A stretch of DNA of 24,076 nt from JANPCX01 sp031431125 (lineage in GTDB: Bacteria > Pseudomonadota > Gammaproteobacteria > Burkholderiales > Burkholderiaceae_C), in assembly GCA_031431125.1 (NCBI GenBank), contig JANPCX010000062.1, forward strand, positions 1-24,076, in the 5' to 3' direction. Position numbers and translations under genes: made by a program. Shown here piece after piece: positions 16,278 through 23,911 of the stretch. The first letter of the stretch is position 1; each line of letters starts with the position of its first letter. The notes under the pieces were generated by a model. That model saw only the letters and a program-made list of their open reading frames with translations, had not been told where the DNA came from and did no database searches.

Positions 16278-17237
16278 ATGATTGATGTCGTCGTTCTGTT
16301 TTTTGTCTTGGGTGTGTTGGCCCGTTTGCTGCGCAGCGACCTGCGTTTGCCCGAAGCGCTGTACGAAACCCTGTCCATCTATTTGCTGCTGGCCATCGGC
16401 CTGAAGGGCGGCATCGAGTTGAGCAAGCAGCCGGTGCTGGACTTGGCTCCGCAAGTGCTGGCCACCATGGCCCTGGGTTTTGCCATCCCCTTCGTGCTGT
16501 TCCCGGTGCTGCGCTTGCTCAAAATGAGCGGGGCCGACAGTGCCAGCCTGGCGGCCCACTACGGCTCGGTCAGCGTGGTGACTTTTGCGGTCGGCACGGC
16601 CGCGTTGACCCGCCAAGGCATTCCTTATGAAAGCCATGCCGCGTTGTGGGTGGCCGTGATGGAAGTGCCTGGCCTCGCGGCTGGCATTTTGTTAGCCCGT
16701 TGGGCCACACAGAAAGAGGCCCGTGACAAGCAACAAGCCGCCAGCCCCTTTCGCTGGCAAACCCTGGCTCACGATGTGCTCTGTGGCAAAAGTATGGTGC
16801 TCTTGCTCGGCGGGATTGTGATTGGGGCCATCGCTGGCGTCGAGGGCAGCGCGCCGATCAAGGCTGTGTTTGTTGATCCGTTCAAGGGCGTGCTCGCCCT
16901 GTTCTTGTTGGAGCTGGGTTTGGTGGCTGGCGGCCGCCTGGGTGAAGTCAAACGATTTGGCGCCGCCGTGCTCGTGGTCGGCTTGGGTGCACCGCCGATC
17001 TTGGCGTTGGCGGGCGCTTTCGTGGGTGTTGCGCTGGGCCTGTCGACCGGTGGCGTGGCCATCGTGGCGATACTCGCGGCCAGCGCCAGCTATATTGCGG
17101 CGCCCACGGCCATGCGCATTGCGGTGCCGCAAGCCAACGCTGCCTTGTCCATCACTGCCGCGCTGGGAATCACGTTTCCGTTCAACATCGTGCTCGGTAT
17201 TCCGCTGTACATCGAACTGGCCAAGGTTTTAACCTAG
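16278..17237 (+). CDS. sbtA: SbtA-type sodium-dependent bicarbonate permease
   Basis: A 319-residue inner-membrane protein of the SbtA family (formerly DUF897), which in cyanobacteria brings in bicarbonate with Na+. About ten hydrophobic segments occur in two halves. LPEALYETLSIYLLLAIGLKGG and AHYGSVSVVTFAVGTAAL in the first half, and LFLLELGLVAGGRL and LAASASYIAAPTAMRIAVPQANAALSI in the second, are typical. The ATG at 16278 opens directly into the first membrane segment; an in-frame GTG at 16260 would add six residues. No strong ribosome site is seen for either. The stop codon TAG lies inside the left inverted repeat of the segment that separates it from sbtB. In non-cyanobacteria the physiological substrate is less certain. 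Confidence 0.85.
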   Translation: MIDVVVLFFVLGVLARLLRSDLRLPEALYETLSIYLLLAIGLKGGIELSKQPVLDLAPQVLATMALGFAIPFVLFPVLRLLKMSGADSASLAAHYGSVSVVTFAVGTAALTRQGIPYESHAALWVAVMEVPGLAAGILLARWATQKEARDKQQAASPFRWQTLAHDVLCGKSMVLLLGGIVIGAIAGVEGSAPIKAVFVDPFKGVLALFLLELGLVAGGRLGEVKRFGAAVLVVGLGAPPILALAGAFVGVALGLSTGGVAIVAILAASASYIAAPTAMRIAVPQANAALSITAALGITFPFNIVLGIPLYIELAKVLT

Positions 17238-17467
17238 GTCCGGTAGTTGACCGCTTTCATCCGCTTGCAACCCTTTATGCGCATTGAAATTTCTGCACAC
17301 GAAGCCCATTACCTCTTGGGTAAAAGCGCTACACACCCGATTGAGCAGTGCTTCGGGCTGCTGGCGGCGTTGCTCCTCCTTGCGGGCACGAGCCCTCCGC
17401 GTCGTCGCGCCTTGCCATCACCCCGAATCACAGCCCACTCGGGCGTGTCCAACTGCCGGATCTAGGT
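17232..17467. repeat. 236-bp segment bounded by 18-bp inverted repeats between sbtA and sbtB
   Basis: Left arm 17232-17249 (ACCTAGGTCCGGTAGTTG) and right arm 17450-17467 are inverted copies matching at 16 of 18 positions. Each is flanked on the outside by TTA (17229-17231 and 17468-17470), like a 3-bp target duplication. The left arm supplies the sbtA stop codon; the right arm ends 7 nt before the sbtB ATG and includes its best ribosome-site-like bases (TAGG). No transposase is inside. Two open frames cover it, one on each strand (plus 17247-17465, 72 codons; minus about 62 codons without a good start); neither is recognised. It may be a MITE-like element or a folded mRNA leader. Confidence 0.55.
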
Positions 17468-17474
17468 TTACGAC

Positions 17475-17786
17475 ATGAGCGACATGAACAAACACCCGAA
17501 AAAACTCTTGGTCATCATTGCTGAGGCAGCACTTGAGAAACCGCTGGGCCAAGACGTCAAACGTCTGGGCGCCCATGGTTACACCGTCTATGACGTGCGT
17601 GGGGCGGGGCACACCGGTGAGCGTGAAGGCGCTTGGGAGGCCGACCGCACCATCGAGATGAAAGTGATCTGCGATGCGGATGTGGCGAACAACATTGCCC
17701 GCCATGTGGTGAGCACGTATGCCCCCAATTTCGGCCTGACTTTGTTTTTCGCCGACGTCTCGGTGATACGCGCAGAGAAGTACTGA
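17475..17786 (+). CDS. SbtB-like PII-family signalling protein
   Basis: A 103-residue protein of the PII superfamily, recognised by KKLLVIIAEAALEKPLGQDVKRLGAHGYTVYDVRGAGHTGEREGAW and the closing FGLTLFFADVSVIRAEKY. SbtB proteins form trimers that bind adenine nucleotides such as cAMP and AMP and gate SbtA at the inner face of the membrane. The T-loop region (about 42-56) is present. The protein stops at AEKY, so it lacks the longer C-terminal Cys-containing loop of many cyanobacterial SbtB proteins. The ATG at 17475 lies 7 nt after the inverted-repeat segment; a second ATG at 17484 is possible. Genetic pairing with sbtA supports the call. Confidence 0.8.
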   Translation: MSDMNKHPKKLLVIIAEAALEKPLGQDVKRLGAHGYTVYDVRGAGHTGEREGAWEADRTIEMKVICDADVANNIARHVVSTYAPNFGLTLFFADVSVIRAEKY

Positions 17787-17818
17787 CCTGCCCTGCAGAC
17801 GCCGCTGACCGGCAATAA

Positions 17819-17849
17819 AAAAGCGGTGGGCTGATGCGCCACCGCTTTT
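17819..17849. terminator. Bidirectional rho-independent terminator
   Basis: AAAAGCGGTGG (17819-17829) and CCACCGCTTTT (17839-17849) form a perfect 11-bp stem with a 9-nt loop. It has an A-run on the left and a T-run on the right, so it can end both sbtB (plus) and the RRM gene (minus). Confidence 0.88.
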
Positions 17850-17874
17850 GGTTTAAACCTGGGGTTCAGCTGGT

Positions 17875-18384
17875 TCAGTAACCGCCGCCGCCACCGCCGG
17901 AGCGGCCACCGCCACCACCGCCGTAGCCACCGCCGCCGCCACCGGAGCGGCCACCGCCACCACCGCCGTAGCCACCGCCGCCACCACCGGAGCGGCCACC
18001 GCCACCACCGCCGTAGCCACCGCCGCCGCCACCGGAGCGGCCACCGCCACCACCGCCGTAGCCACCACCGCCGCCACCGAAGCCACCGCCACCGGAACGA
18101 CCGCCACCGCCGCCACCAAAGCCGCCCGGACGCTCTTCGCGTGGACGTGCCTCGTTGACCACCACAGCGCGACCATCAAGGTCTTTGCCGTTCATGCCAG
18201 CGATGGCTGCTTGTGCTTCTGCATCAGAGCTCATTTCTACAAAGCCGAAGCCCTTAGAACGACCCGTTTCGCGGTCCATCATGACCTTGGCCGAAGCCAC
18301 GGTACCGAAAGCCGCAAAGTTTTGCTGAAGGTCTTCATCACGTATACCGTAGGCCAAGTTGCCCACGTAGAGTTTGTTGCCCAT
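17875..18384 (-). CDS. Glycine-rich RRM RNA-binding protein
   Basis: 169 residues. The first ~80 form one RNA-recognition motif with RNP2 LYVGNL (residues 4-9) and RNP1 KGFGFVEM (about 44-51). The rest is a low-complexity tail of glycine with RS and Y/F. This architecture is common in beta-proteobacteria and cyanobacteria. The proteins bind single-stranded RNA and are often cold- or stress-induced; a role in mRNA stability or condensate formation is possible. The ATG at 18384 is chosen because AGGTG lies 6 nt before it and MGNKLYVGNL is the usual start; an upstream ATG at 18393 would place that site within the gene. A promoter and a ~95-nt leader precede it, and the bidirectional terminator follows. 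Confidence 0.92.
   Translation of the reverse strand: MGNKLYVGNLAYGIRDEDLQQNFAAFGTVASAKVMMDRETGRSKGFGFVEMSSDAEAQAAIAGMNGKDLDGRAVVVNEARPREERPGGFGGGGGGRSGGGGFGGGGGGYGGGGGGRSGGGGGGYGGGGGGRSGGGGGGYGGGGGGRSGGGGGGYGGGGGGRSGGGGGGY
17878..18060 (-). repeat. Four tandem 45-bp coding repeats (15-residue Gly/Arg-Ser/Tyr unit)
   Basis: Tyrosine codons recur exactly every 45 bp (17878, 17923, 17968, 18013, 18058). The unit encodes Y, six G, R, S and six G. The copies differ by only a few bases in glycine codons, implying recent expansion or gene conversion. Such tracts can change length by slippage without changing frame. Confidence 0.9.
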
Positions 18385-18486
18385 GCAGAGCACCTTTCTT
18401 TCCTATTGATCCAAGAAAACCATGTGGAGCATCAACCCGTCCTGACCTATTCAAGCGAAGGTGCGGCTGCCGGACACAGAATTCCC

Positions 18487-18516
18487 ATTATCAATTGATT
18501 TTTCCAGCCTGCGCAA
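18487..18516 (-). promoter_or_regulatory. Likely sigma-70 promoter of the RRM gene
   Basis: On the minus strand TTGCGC (18511-18516) and GATAAT (18487-18492) are separated by 18 nt. Transcription would start near 18480, giving a ~95-nt leader before the ATG at 18384, long enough for a cold-responsive mRNA structure. Confidence 0.5.
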
Positions 18517-18637
18517 AGAGTTATCAAACCCACGACCAGGAAAGTGTTGTTTTGCAAGCAAGCAGTGCTTGGCGGATTCGGGTTATCTCGGAGACCGCAA
18601 GCCAGGCCAAGCACCAGCCCAAAGACCACAATGCGCC

Positions 18638-19456
18638 GTGCATGCTGACTCCACCCCCCCACTAAGAATTGCCAGTTTGGTGCCCAGCCTCACCGAATTG
18701 TTGGTGGAATTGGGTTTGAACCCCTGGTTGGTGGCCCGCACCGGGTATTGCATTCATCCGGCGCAGGCGGTGGCCGACGTTCCCAAGGTGGGGGGCACCA
18801 AAACAGTGAATTTGCAGAAACTGCGGCGCCTGGCACCCAGCCATGTCTTCGTGAATGTGGATGAAAACGAGCTTCCCACCGTCGATGCGCTGCGGGCGTT
18901 TGTTCCCCATGTGGTGGTGACCCACCCCGGCTGCGCGCAGGACAACCTGGCCCTCATCGACCAGGTCGTGGCGGCTTTGCCCATCGGCGGCTGGTCTGCG
19001 GAACTGGCTAAGCGGGCCCAGCACTGGAAAACGCAGATCAAGGAGCAATTGACCCACCTCCAGCCGAACAAACTCCAGGCTCAGCGGGTGCTCTATCTGA
19101 TCTGGCGCGATCCGTGGATGACCGTGGCGCGAGACACTTACATCTCACAAATGCTGGCCTTGGTGAACTGGCAAACACAGCCTGACATTCAAGGAGGCCC
19201 GACAGGCTCGGCGCGTTATCCCAGCGTGCTGGGTAGCGAGCCATGGTTGGCCGAGGTGCATCAGGTTTTGCTCAGTTCCGAGCCCTACGCGTTTGGTGCC
19301 GAGCATGTCGCCGAGGTGCAAAAGCTCTGTCCTCAAGCCACGGTGCGCTTGGTCGATGGCGAGGCGCTCAGTTGGTATGGCCCGAGGGTGGTGAAAGGTT
19401 TGGCCTTGCTGCGACAAATGGCCGCAGAACATTCGGCGGGCCACACCGCACAATGA
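18638..19456 (+). CDS. BtuF-like helical-backbone metal/cobalamin-binding protein
   Basis: A 272-residue protein of the class III periplasmic-binding fold (COG0614-type). It opens with LRIASLVPSLTELLVELG and has the usual order of motifs: GYCIHP, VGGTKTVNLQKLRRLAPSHVFVN, a central helix (about 118-160), and YLIWRDPWMTVARDTYISQML. No signal peptide is visible from this start, which is odd for a binding protein; the longer in-frame extension to 18461 runs through the RRM promoter region and is also not a signal peptide. GTG at 18638 is chosen because CACAAT at 18627-18632 could be a -10 box placing the transcript start at this codon, suggesting leaderless translation. No transporter gene is adjacent. 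Cobalamin, haem or another ligand cannot be told. Confidence 0.75.
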   Translation: MHADSTPPLRIASLVPSLTELLVELGLNPWLVARTGYCIHPAQAVADVPKVGGTKTVNLQKLRRLAPSHVFVNVDENELPTVDALRAFVPHVVVTHPGCAQDNLALIDQVVAALPIGGWSAELAKRAQHWKTQIKEQLTHLQPNKLQAQRVLYLIWRDPWMTVARDTYISQMLALVNWQTQPDIQGGPTGSARYPSVLGSEPWLAEVHQVLLSSEPYAFGAEHVAEVQKLCPQATVRLVDGEALSWYGPRVVKGLALLRQMAAEHSAGHTAQ

Positions 19457-19459
19457 GCC

Positions 19460-20092
19460 ATGGACATCTACAAACCTCTGATCGCCCTCTTGGCCATCGT
19501 CAACCCGATTGGCGTGGTGCCTTTCTTCATCCACTTCACCAGCCACTTCACCCCGGCACAGCGACGGCGCACGATCAAGGTCAGCGCCTTTTCTGCTTTT
19601 TTGGTGGTGTCCATCAGCGCGCTGGCGGGACTGAAGATCATTGAGTTTTTCGGCATCTCCTTGCCTTCATTCCAAGTGGGCGGGGGCATTTTGTTGTTGA
19701 TCTCGTCGCTGCAGATGCTCAATGCCCAACCCGCGGAAGGGCGCAAAGAGGACGTGACCGAGGGCTCGAACAAAGTGGATGCGGGTGCCAGCATTGCGGT
19801 GGTGCCCTTGACCATTCCTTTGCTCACCGGCCCAGCCACCATCTCCACCATGGTGATTTATGCGGAAAAAACCCAAGGGCATGTCTGGCAACTGGCGGTG
19901 CTGGTGGGTTATGGCGTGGTGGTGGCCTTGGTCACGGCGGCGGCGTTTGCCGCATCCGGAAAAATTGCCAAAGTGTTGGGTTCCACCGGCATCAACATCA
20001 TGACGCGTTTGATGGGCTTGATTCTGGCCGCCTTGGCGGTGGAGCTGCTCACCGACGGACTCAAACTGCTCTTCCCCATTCTGGCGCGTTAG
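19460..20092 (+). CDS. MarC-family integral membrane protein
   Basis: A 210-residue inner-membrane protein with about six hydrophobic segments. MarC family features are ALLAIVNPIGVVPFFIHFT at the start, the GGGILLLISSLQMLNA segment (about 72-87), and VVPLTIPLLTGPATISTMV (about 112-130), followed by three helices. The family was once linked to multiple antibiotic resistance, but that link has not held up and the substrate is unknown; some members are annotated as neutral amino acid transporters. It starts 3 nt after the preceding stop, so it is probably co-transcribed with the BtuF-like gene and the GMC gene 20 nt downstream. Confidence 0.9.
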   Translation: MDIYKPLIALLAIVNPIGVVPFFIHFTSHFTPAQRRRTIKVSAFSAFLVVSISALAGLKIIEFFGISLPSFQVGGGILLLISSLQMLNAQPAEGRKEDVTEGSNKVDAGASIAVVPLTIPLLTGPATISTMVIYAEKTQGHVWQLAVLVGYGVVVALVTAAAFAASGKIAKVLGSTGINIMTRLMGLILAALAVELLTDGLKLLFPILAR

Positions 20093-20112
20093 GTCTTCTT
20101 CTCGGACACGCC

Positions 20113-21774
20113 ATGAGCACGCCGACCTACGACTACATTGTCTGCGGCGCAGGGAGTGCCGGTTGTCTGATGGCCAACCGCTTGAGTGCCGATAAAACCA
20201 AACGTGTGCTGTTGATCGAGGCCGGCGGAAAAGACGACTACCTGTGGATCCACATTCCCGTCGGTTACCTGCACTGCATTGGCAACCCGCGCACCGACTG
20301 GCTCTACCGCACCGAAGCCGAGAAAAACTTGAACGGCCGCGCTTTGCGTTATCCACGCGGCAAGGTGCTGGGCGGCAGCTCCAGCATCAACGGCATGATT
20401 TACATGCGCGGCCAAGCGCGTGACTACGACGGCTGGGCGGCTTTGGGCAATGAGGGTTGGGAGTGGGACCAATGCCTGCCCGCCTTCATGGCCCATGAAG
20501 ACTTCCATGGCGGTGCTGATGCGTTTCACGCCGCACCTGGCCACGACCCGCTGGGCGCACGTGCAGGGGGCGAGTGGCGGGTTGAACGCCAACGCTTGCG
20601 CTGGGACATCTTGGACGCTTTTGCGCAAGCCGCGGTGCAAGCGGGCATCCCCGCGCTGGCCGACTTCAACCGCGGCGACAACGAAGGCGTGGGCTACTTT
20701 GAGGTGAACCAGCGCAGCGGCATCCGCTGGAATACCAGCAAAGGTTTTTTGCGCCCTGCGCTGGACCGCGACAACCTGCAGGTGTGGACGGGTGCGGAGA
20801 TCGACCAGGTGTTGCTCACGCCCGGGACCGACACGCCCTGGCGCGCCGTCGGTGTGAAGGTGCAACCCCATGGGGGTGGACAGCCCGTGGAAGCCCACGC
20901 CACGCGAGAAGTGATTCTGTGTGCCGGGGCGATTGGCAGCCCCATGCTGCTGCAGCGGTCGGGCATGGGTGATGGCGAGTCGCTGCGTGCGCACGGCGTC
21001 GTACCGCGTCACTCACTGCCAGGTGTCGGGCGCAATCTTCAAGACCACCTGCAAATCCGAAGCTGCTTTCAAGTGCAAGGCGTGCGCACCTTGAATACCA
21101 TGTCGCAGTCGTGGTGGGGCAAGGGAATGATTGGGCTGGACTACATGCTTCGCCGCCGCGGCCCCATGAGCATGGCGCCGAGCCAGCTCGGTGCTTTCAC
21201 CCGCAGCAGCGCGGACCAGCCCCATGCCAATTTGCAGTACCACGTGCAGCCGCTGTCACTCGACGCCTTTGGCGAACCGCTGCACCGCTTCAACGCCTTC
21301 ACCGCCAGTGTCTGCCACTTGAACCCGACGAGCCGGGGTGAGGTGCACATTCGTTCGCCACGCCTGGAGGATGCGCCTCGTATTGCGCCGAACTATTTGT
21401 CCACCGACGACGACAGGCAGATCGCGGCGCAAGCGCTGCGTGTGACGCGTCGCATCGTCGCGCAAGCCGCCTTGGCCCCTTACCAACCCACCGAACTCAA
21501 ACCCGGTGCCCATCTGCAAAACGATGAAGAGTTGGTGCAAGCCGCAGGCGACATCGGCACCACCATCTTTCACCCGGTAGGCACGGCCAAGATGGGCTCG
21601 GCCAGCGACCCCACGGCCGTGGTCGACGCCCGCTTGCGCGTGCACGGCGTGTCCGGTTTGCGTGTGGTCGATGCCAGCATCATGCCCACCATCACCAGCG
21701 GCAATACCAACTCACCGACCTTGATGATTGCCGAGCGGGCAGCGGCTTGGGCGCTGGCCGACGCGAAAGATTAG
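20113..21774 (+). CDS. GMC-family FAD-dependent oxidoreductase (choline dehydrogenase-like)
   Basis: A 553-residue glucose-methanol-choline flavoprotein. The FAD-binding loop GAGSAG is at residues 12-17, followed by VLLIEAGG. Signature 1 (RYPRGKVLGGSSSINGMIYMRG) lies near 79-100, and signature 2 (GAIGSPMLLQRSGMG) near 277. The catalytic pair His487 (IFHPVGTAKMG) and Asn531 (GNTNSPT) has the 44-residue spacing seen in choline oxidase. It oxidises an alcohol; the substrate is not set by the sequence. BetA identity is doubtful because no betB, betI or choline transporter is near. Start ATG 20113 has no strong ribosome site. Last gene of the probable three-gene transcript, ending in a large hairpin. 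Confidence 0.9.
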   Translation: MSTPTYDYIVCGAGSAGCLMANRLSADKTKRVLLIEAGGKDDYLWIHIPVGYLHCIGNPRTDWLYRTEAEKNLNGRALRYPRGKVLGGSSSINGMIYMRGQARDYDGWAALGNEGWEWDQCLPAFMAHEDFHGGADAFHAAPGHDPLGARAGGEWRVERQRLRWDILDAFAQAAVQAGIPALADFNRGDNEGVGYFEVNQRSGIRWNTSKGFLRPALDRDNLQVWTGAEIDQVLLTPGTDTPWRAVGVKVQPHGGGQPVEAHATREVILCAGAIGSPMLLQRSGMGDGESLRAHGVVPRHSLPGVGRNLQDHLQIRSCFQVQGVRTLNTMSQSWWGKGMIGLDYMLRRRGPMSMAPSQLGAFTRSSADQPHANLQYHVQPLSLDAFGEPLHRFNAFTASVCHLNPTSRGEVHIRSPRLEDAPRIAPNYLSTDDDRQIAAQALRVTRRIVAQAALAPYQPTELKPGAHLQNDEELVQAAGDIGTTIFHPVGTAKMGSASDPTAVVDARLRVHGVSGLRVVDASIMPTITSGNTNSPTLMIAERAAAWALADAKD

Positions 21775-21852
21775 GGCCTGTTGGCACACAACGCGGCCCT
21801 GCGCCCTTGGGGACCCTGGCGCGAGGGCGATTTGTATGTCAACAGACCCTAA
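21771..21852. terminator. Large hairpin between convergent GMC and mtnP genes
   Basis: Arms 21771-21788 and 21835-21852 are inverted copies matching at 15 of 18 positions (TTAGGGCCTGTTGGCACA on the left), enclosing a G+C-rich inner stem (around 21795-21828). The structure starts one base before the GMC stop codon and ends 7 bp before the mtnP stop. It probably ends or protects both transcripts. The left arm resembles one arm of the hairpin at 343-394. Confidence 0.6.
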
Positions 21853-21858
21853 AAGCTC

Positions 21859-22779
21859 TCAGCCACGCGCTGCCAACACCCGTTGCATGAACAGCTGCAA
21901 ACGCTGTTTGGCCTCTGCCGGCATTGCAGCCGCGGGCGTGATCAAGGCACTGTCGAGCGCGTTGTGGGCGATGGACACTGGGGGCGCGTCGTGCAGGCGC
22001 CGCACCACCTCGCGCACCAAGGCCTGGGCATTGCTCGCGTTCTGCGTCAGGTTGGCAATCGCCATGTCGGCGGTGACATGGCCGAAACTCTCGTGCCAAC
22101 AGTCGTAGTCGGTGACCAAACCCACGGTGGCGTAGGCGATTTCTGCTTCGCGGGCAAGTCTCGCCTCGGGCATATTGGTCATGCCGATGATGTCGGCGCC
22201 CCAGCTGCGGTAAAGCTTGCTTTCCGCCAGTGTGGAGAACTGCGGGCCTTCGATGCACACATAACTGCCGCCCCGGTGCAGGCGGCCTTGGCCGAACTTG
22301 CCCTTACCGTAAATCGATTCAGCGGCGTCAACCAAGACCTGATGCAAGGCGGGGCACACAGGCTGGCCCATGGCGGCATGGGCGACGATGCCTTGGCCAA
22401 AAAAAGTGCGCGGACGCTGTCGTGTGAGGTCGATGAATTGATCGGGCAGCACCGCGTCCAGCGGGGCCATGTCTTCTTTCAACGAACCGACGGCCGACAG
22501 CGACACCAAGTAACGCACGCCCAATGACTTGAAGGCCCAGAAGTTGGCCAAGAACGGAATTTCGCTTGGGGTGAGGCTGTGGTGGCGGCCGTGGCGGGCC
22601 AGAAAGACTACAGGCACGCCCTGGAGGGTTCCCGCCATGAAAGCGTCGGACGGCGGGCCGTAGGGTGTTTCGACTTTGATTTCTCGGGCGTTTTCCAAGC
22701 CCTCGATGCGGTAAAGGCCGCTGCCGCCGATGACGCCGATGCTGGCGATGGGAGAGCTTGCAATGGATTCAGGGTTCAC
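21859..22779 (-). CDS. mtnP: S-methyl-5'-thioadenosine phosphorylase
   Basis: Phosphorolyses 5'-methylthioadenosine, the by-product of polyamine and related SAM-using reactions, to adenine and methylthioribose 1-phosphate, opening methionine salvage. 306 residues of the MTAP/PNP class: IGVIGGSGLY near the start, FLARHGRHHSLTPSEIPFLANFWA for phosphate and ribose contacts, EGPQFSTLAESKLYRSWGADIIGMTNMPEARLAREAEI for nucleoside binding, and TDYDCW near 225. The GTG start at 22779 has GGAG about 7 nt upstream. No other mtn gene is in the window. The gene diverges from the ArsS-type gene across 98 bp, and a related 5'-deoxyadenosyl substrate is possible. Confidence 0.92.
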   Translation of the reverse strand: MNPESIASSPIASIGVIGGSGLYRIEGLENAREIKVETPYGPPSDAFMAGTLQGVPVVFLARHGRHHSLTPSEIPFLANFWAFKSLGVRYLVSLSAVGSLKEDMAPLDAVLPDQFIDLTRQRPRTFFGQGIVAHAAMGQPVCPALHQVLVDAAESIYGKGKFGQGRLHRGGSYVCIEGPQFSTLAESKLYRSWGADIIGMTNMPEARLAREAEIAYATVGLVTDYDCWHESFGHVTADMAIANLTQNASNAQALVREVVRRLHDAPPVSIAHNALDSALITPAAAMPAEAKQRLQLFMQRVLAARG

Positions 22780-22877
22780 AGGGGTACTCCAAACAATTTT
22801 GTCCGCACTGCTGTAAGGTAGCGGCAGTTCGACACGACAGCCGTTGTCGACCCCTATTTTGCTTGGAGCCCCGCCGC

Positions 22878-23855
22878 ATGCACGCGATGATGCCTTTGTT
22901 GGCCGAAACCACCTTCCCCGCGCTGCGCCGCCGCCGCGTGGAAACCTTGCAAGTCAATTTGGGCTACACCTGCAACCAGTCTTGCCTGCACTGCCACGTG
23001 AACGCGAGCCCGCAGCGCACCGAGCAAATGGACCTGCCCACCGTTAACTTGGTGCTGCAGGTGTTGGCCCACCTGAAAACCAGCAGCGCCGACCTCACGT
23101 TGGATTTAACGGGCGGCGCACCCGAGATCAACGCCCACTTCCGCCACCTGGTGCGCGAGGCCCGTGCTTTGGGCGTGCATGTGATCGACCGTTGCAACCT
23201 CACCATTTTGTTCGAGCCTGGCCATGAAACCCTGGCCGAGTTTTTGGCCGAGCAGGGCGTCGAGGTGGTGGCCTCCTTGCCTTGTTACTTGGAAGACAAC
23301 GTCGATCGCCAACGCGGCGATGGCACTTTTGCCAAGAGCATCCGCGGCCTGCAGCAACTCAATGCCCTGGGTTATGCCAAGACGGACAAACTGCCCCTGA
23401 GCCTGGTCTACAACCCGCAGGGCCCGAGCTTGCCGCCGAACCAAGTGAAGTTGGAAGCAGATTACCGCCACTTCCTCGGCGAGCAGTTCGGCATCACCTT
23501 CACCCGGCTCTATGCCTTGGCCAACATGCCGATCCAGCGCTTTGGCAGCACCTTGGTGTCCAAGGGGCAGTTCAACCCCTACATGACCTTGCTGCGTGGC
23601 GCCCACCGCGATGAGAACTTGGACAGCGTGATGTGCCGCAGCCTGGTGTCTGTGGGTTGGATGGGTGAGCTGTTTGATTGCGACTTCAACCAACAACTGG
23701 GCATGCCTTTGCGCGGCGCGTCGTTGAAAGCCCCCGCACCGCATTTGCGCGACTTGCTGCGCGAGGACTTGAATGGCCGGCCGATTTCGGTGGCCGACCA
23801 TTGTTGGGGGTGCACCGCGGGGCAAGGCAGCAGCTGCGGGGGGGCCTTGGCGTAA
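22878..23855 (+). CDS. arsS: ArsS-type radical SAM protein (arsenosugar biosynthesis family)
   Basis: A 325-residue radical SAM enzyme. The cluster motif is Cys32-xxx-Cys36-xx-Cys39 (TCNQSCLHCHVNA), followed by LDLTGGAPEIN (the SAM-binding GGE-like region) and RCNLTILFEPG. The C-terminal tail CWGCTAGQGSSCGG, with Cys309, Cys312 and Cys320, is the hallmark of the radical SAM/Cys-rich (in some members selenocysteine) family that includes ArsS. ArsS is known to join a 5'-deoxyadenosyl group to dimethylarsenic, an early step to arsenosugars. ATG 22878 has GGAG 10 nt upstream; the in-frame start at 22758 would overlap mtnP. No arsM or other ars gene is in the window, so the arsenic role is family-based. 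Confidence 0.87.
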   Translation: MHAMMPLLAETTFPALRRRRVETLQVNLGYTCNQSCLHCHVNASPQRTEQMDLPTVNLVLQVLAHLKTSSADLTLDLTGGAPEINAHFRHLVREARALGVHVIDRCNLTILFEPGHETLAEFLAEQGVEVVASLPCYLEDNVDRQRGDGTFAKSIRGLQQLNALGYAKTDKLPLSLVYNPQGPSLPPNQVKLEADYRHFLGEQFGITFTRLYALANMPIQRFGSTLVSKGQFNPYMTLLRGAHRDENLDSVMCRSLVSVGWMGELFDCDFNQQLGMPLRGASLKAPAPHLRDLLREDLNGRPISVADHCWGCTAGQGSSCGGALA

Positions 23856-23911
23856 GGCCGCAACGTTTCATGATGCCCTTTGCATTTGTTGTTGCTGACG
23901 CGGTGCACTGC

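Noticed and set aside
17247..17465. 72-codon frame between sbtA and sbtB
   Set aside because: Unrecognised, no ribosome site, and bounded by the inverted repeats; it is treated as part of the repeat segment, not a gene.
17878..18120. Possible CRISPR-like array from regularly spaced repeats
   Set aside because: The 45-bp period is in frame and encodes Gly/Arg-Ser/Tyr units of the RRM protein; there are no unique spacers.
20089..21012. 307-codon minus-strand frame opposite the GMC oxidoreductase
   Set aside because: The opposite strand has all GMC motifs and catalytic residues in order; this frame has none.
20113..21774. Naming the GMC gene betA
   Set aside because: No betB, betI or choline transporter nearby, and GMC substrates are not predictable from these motifs alone.
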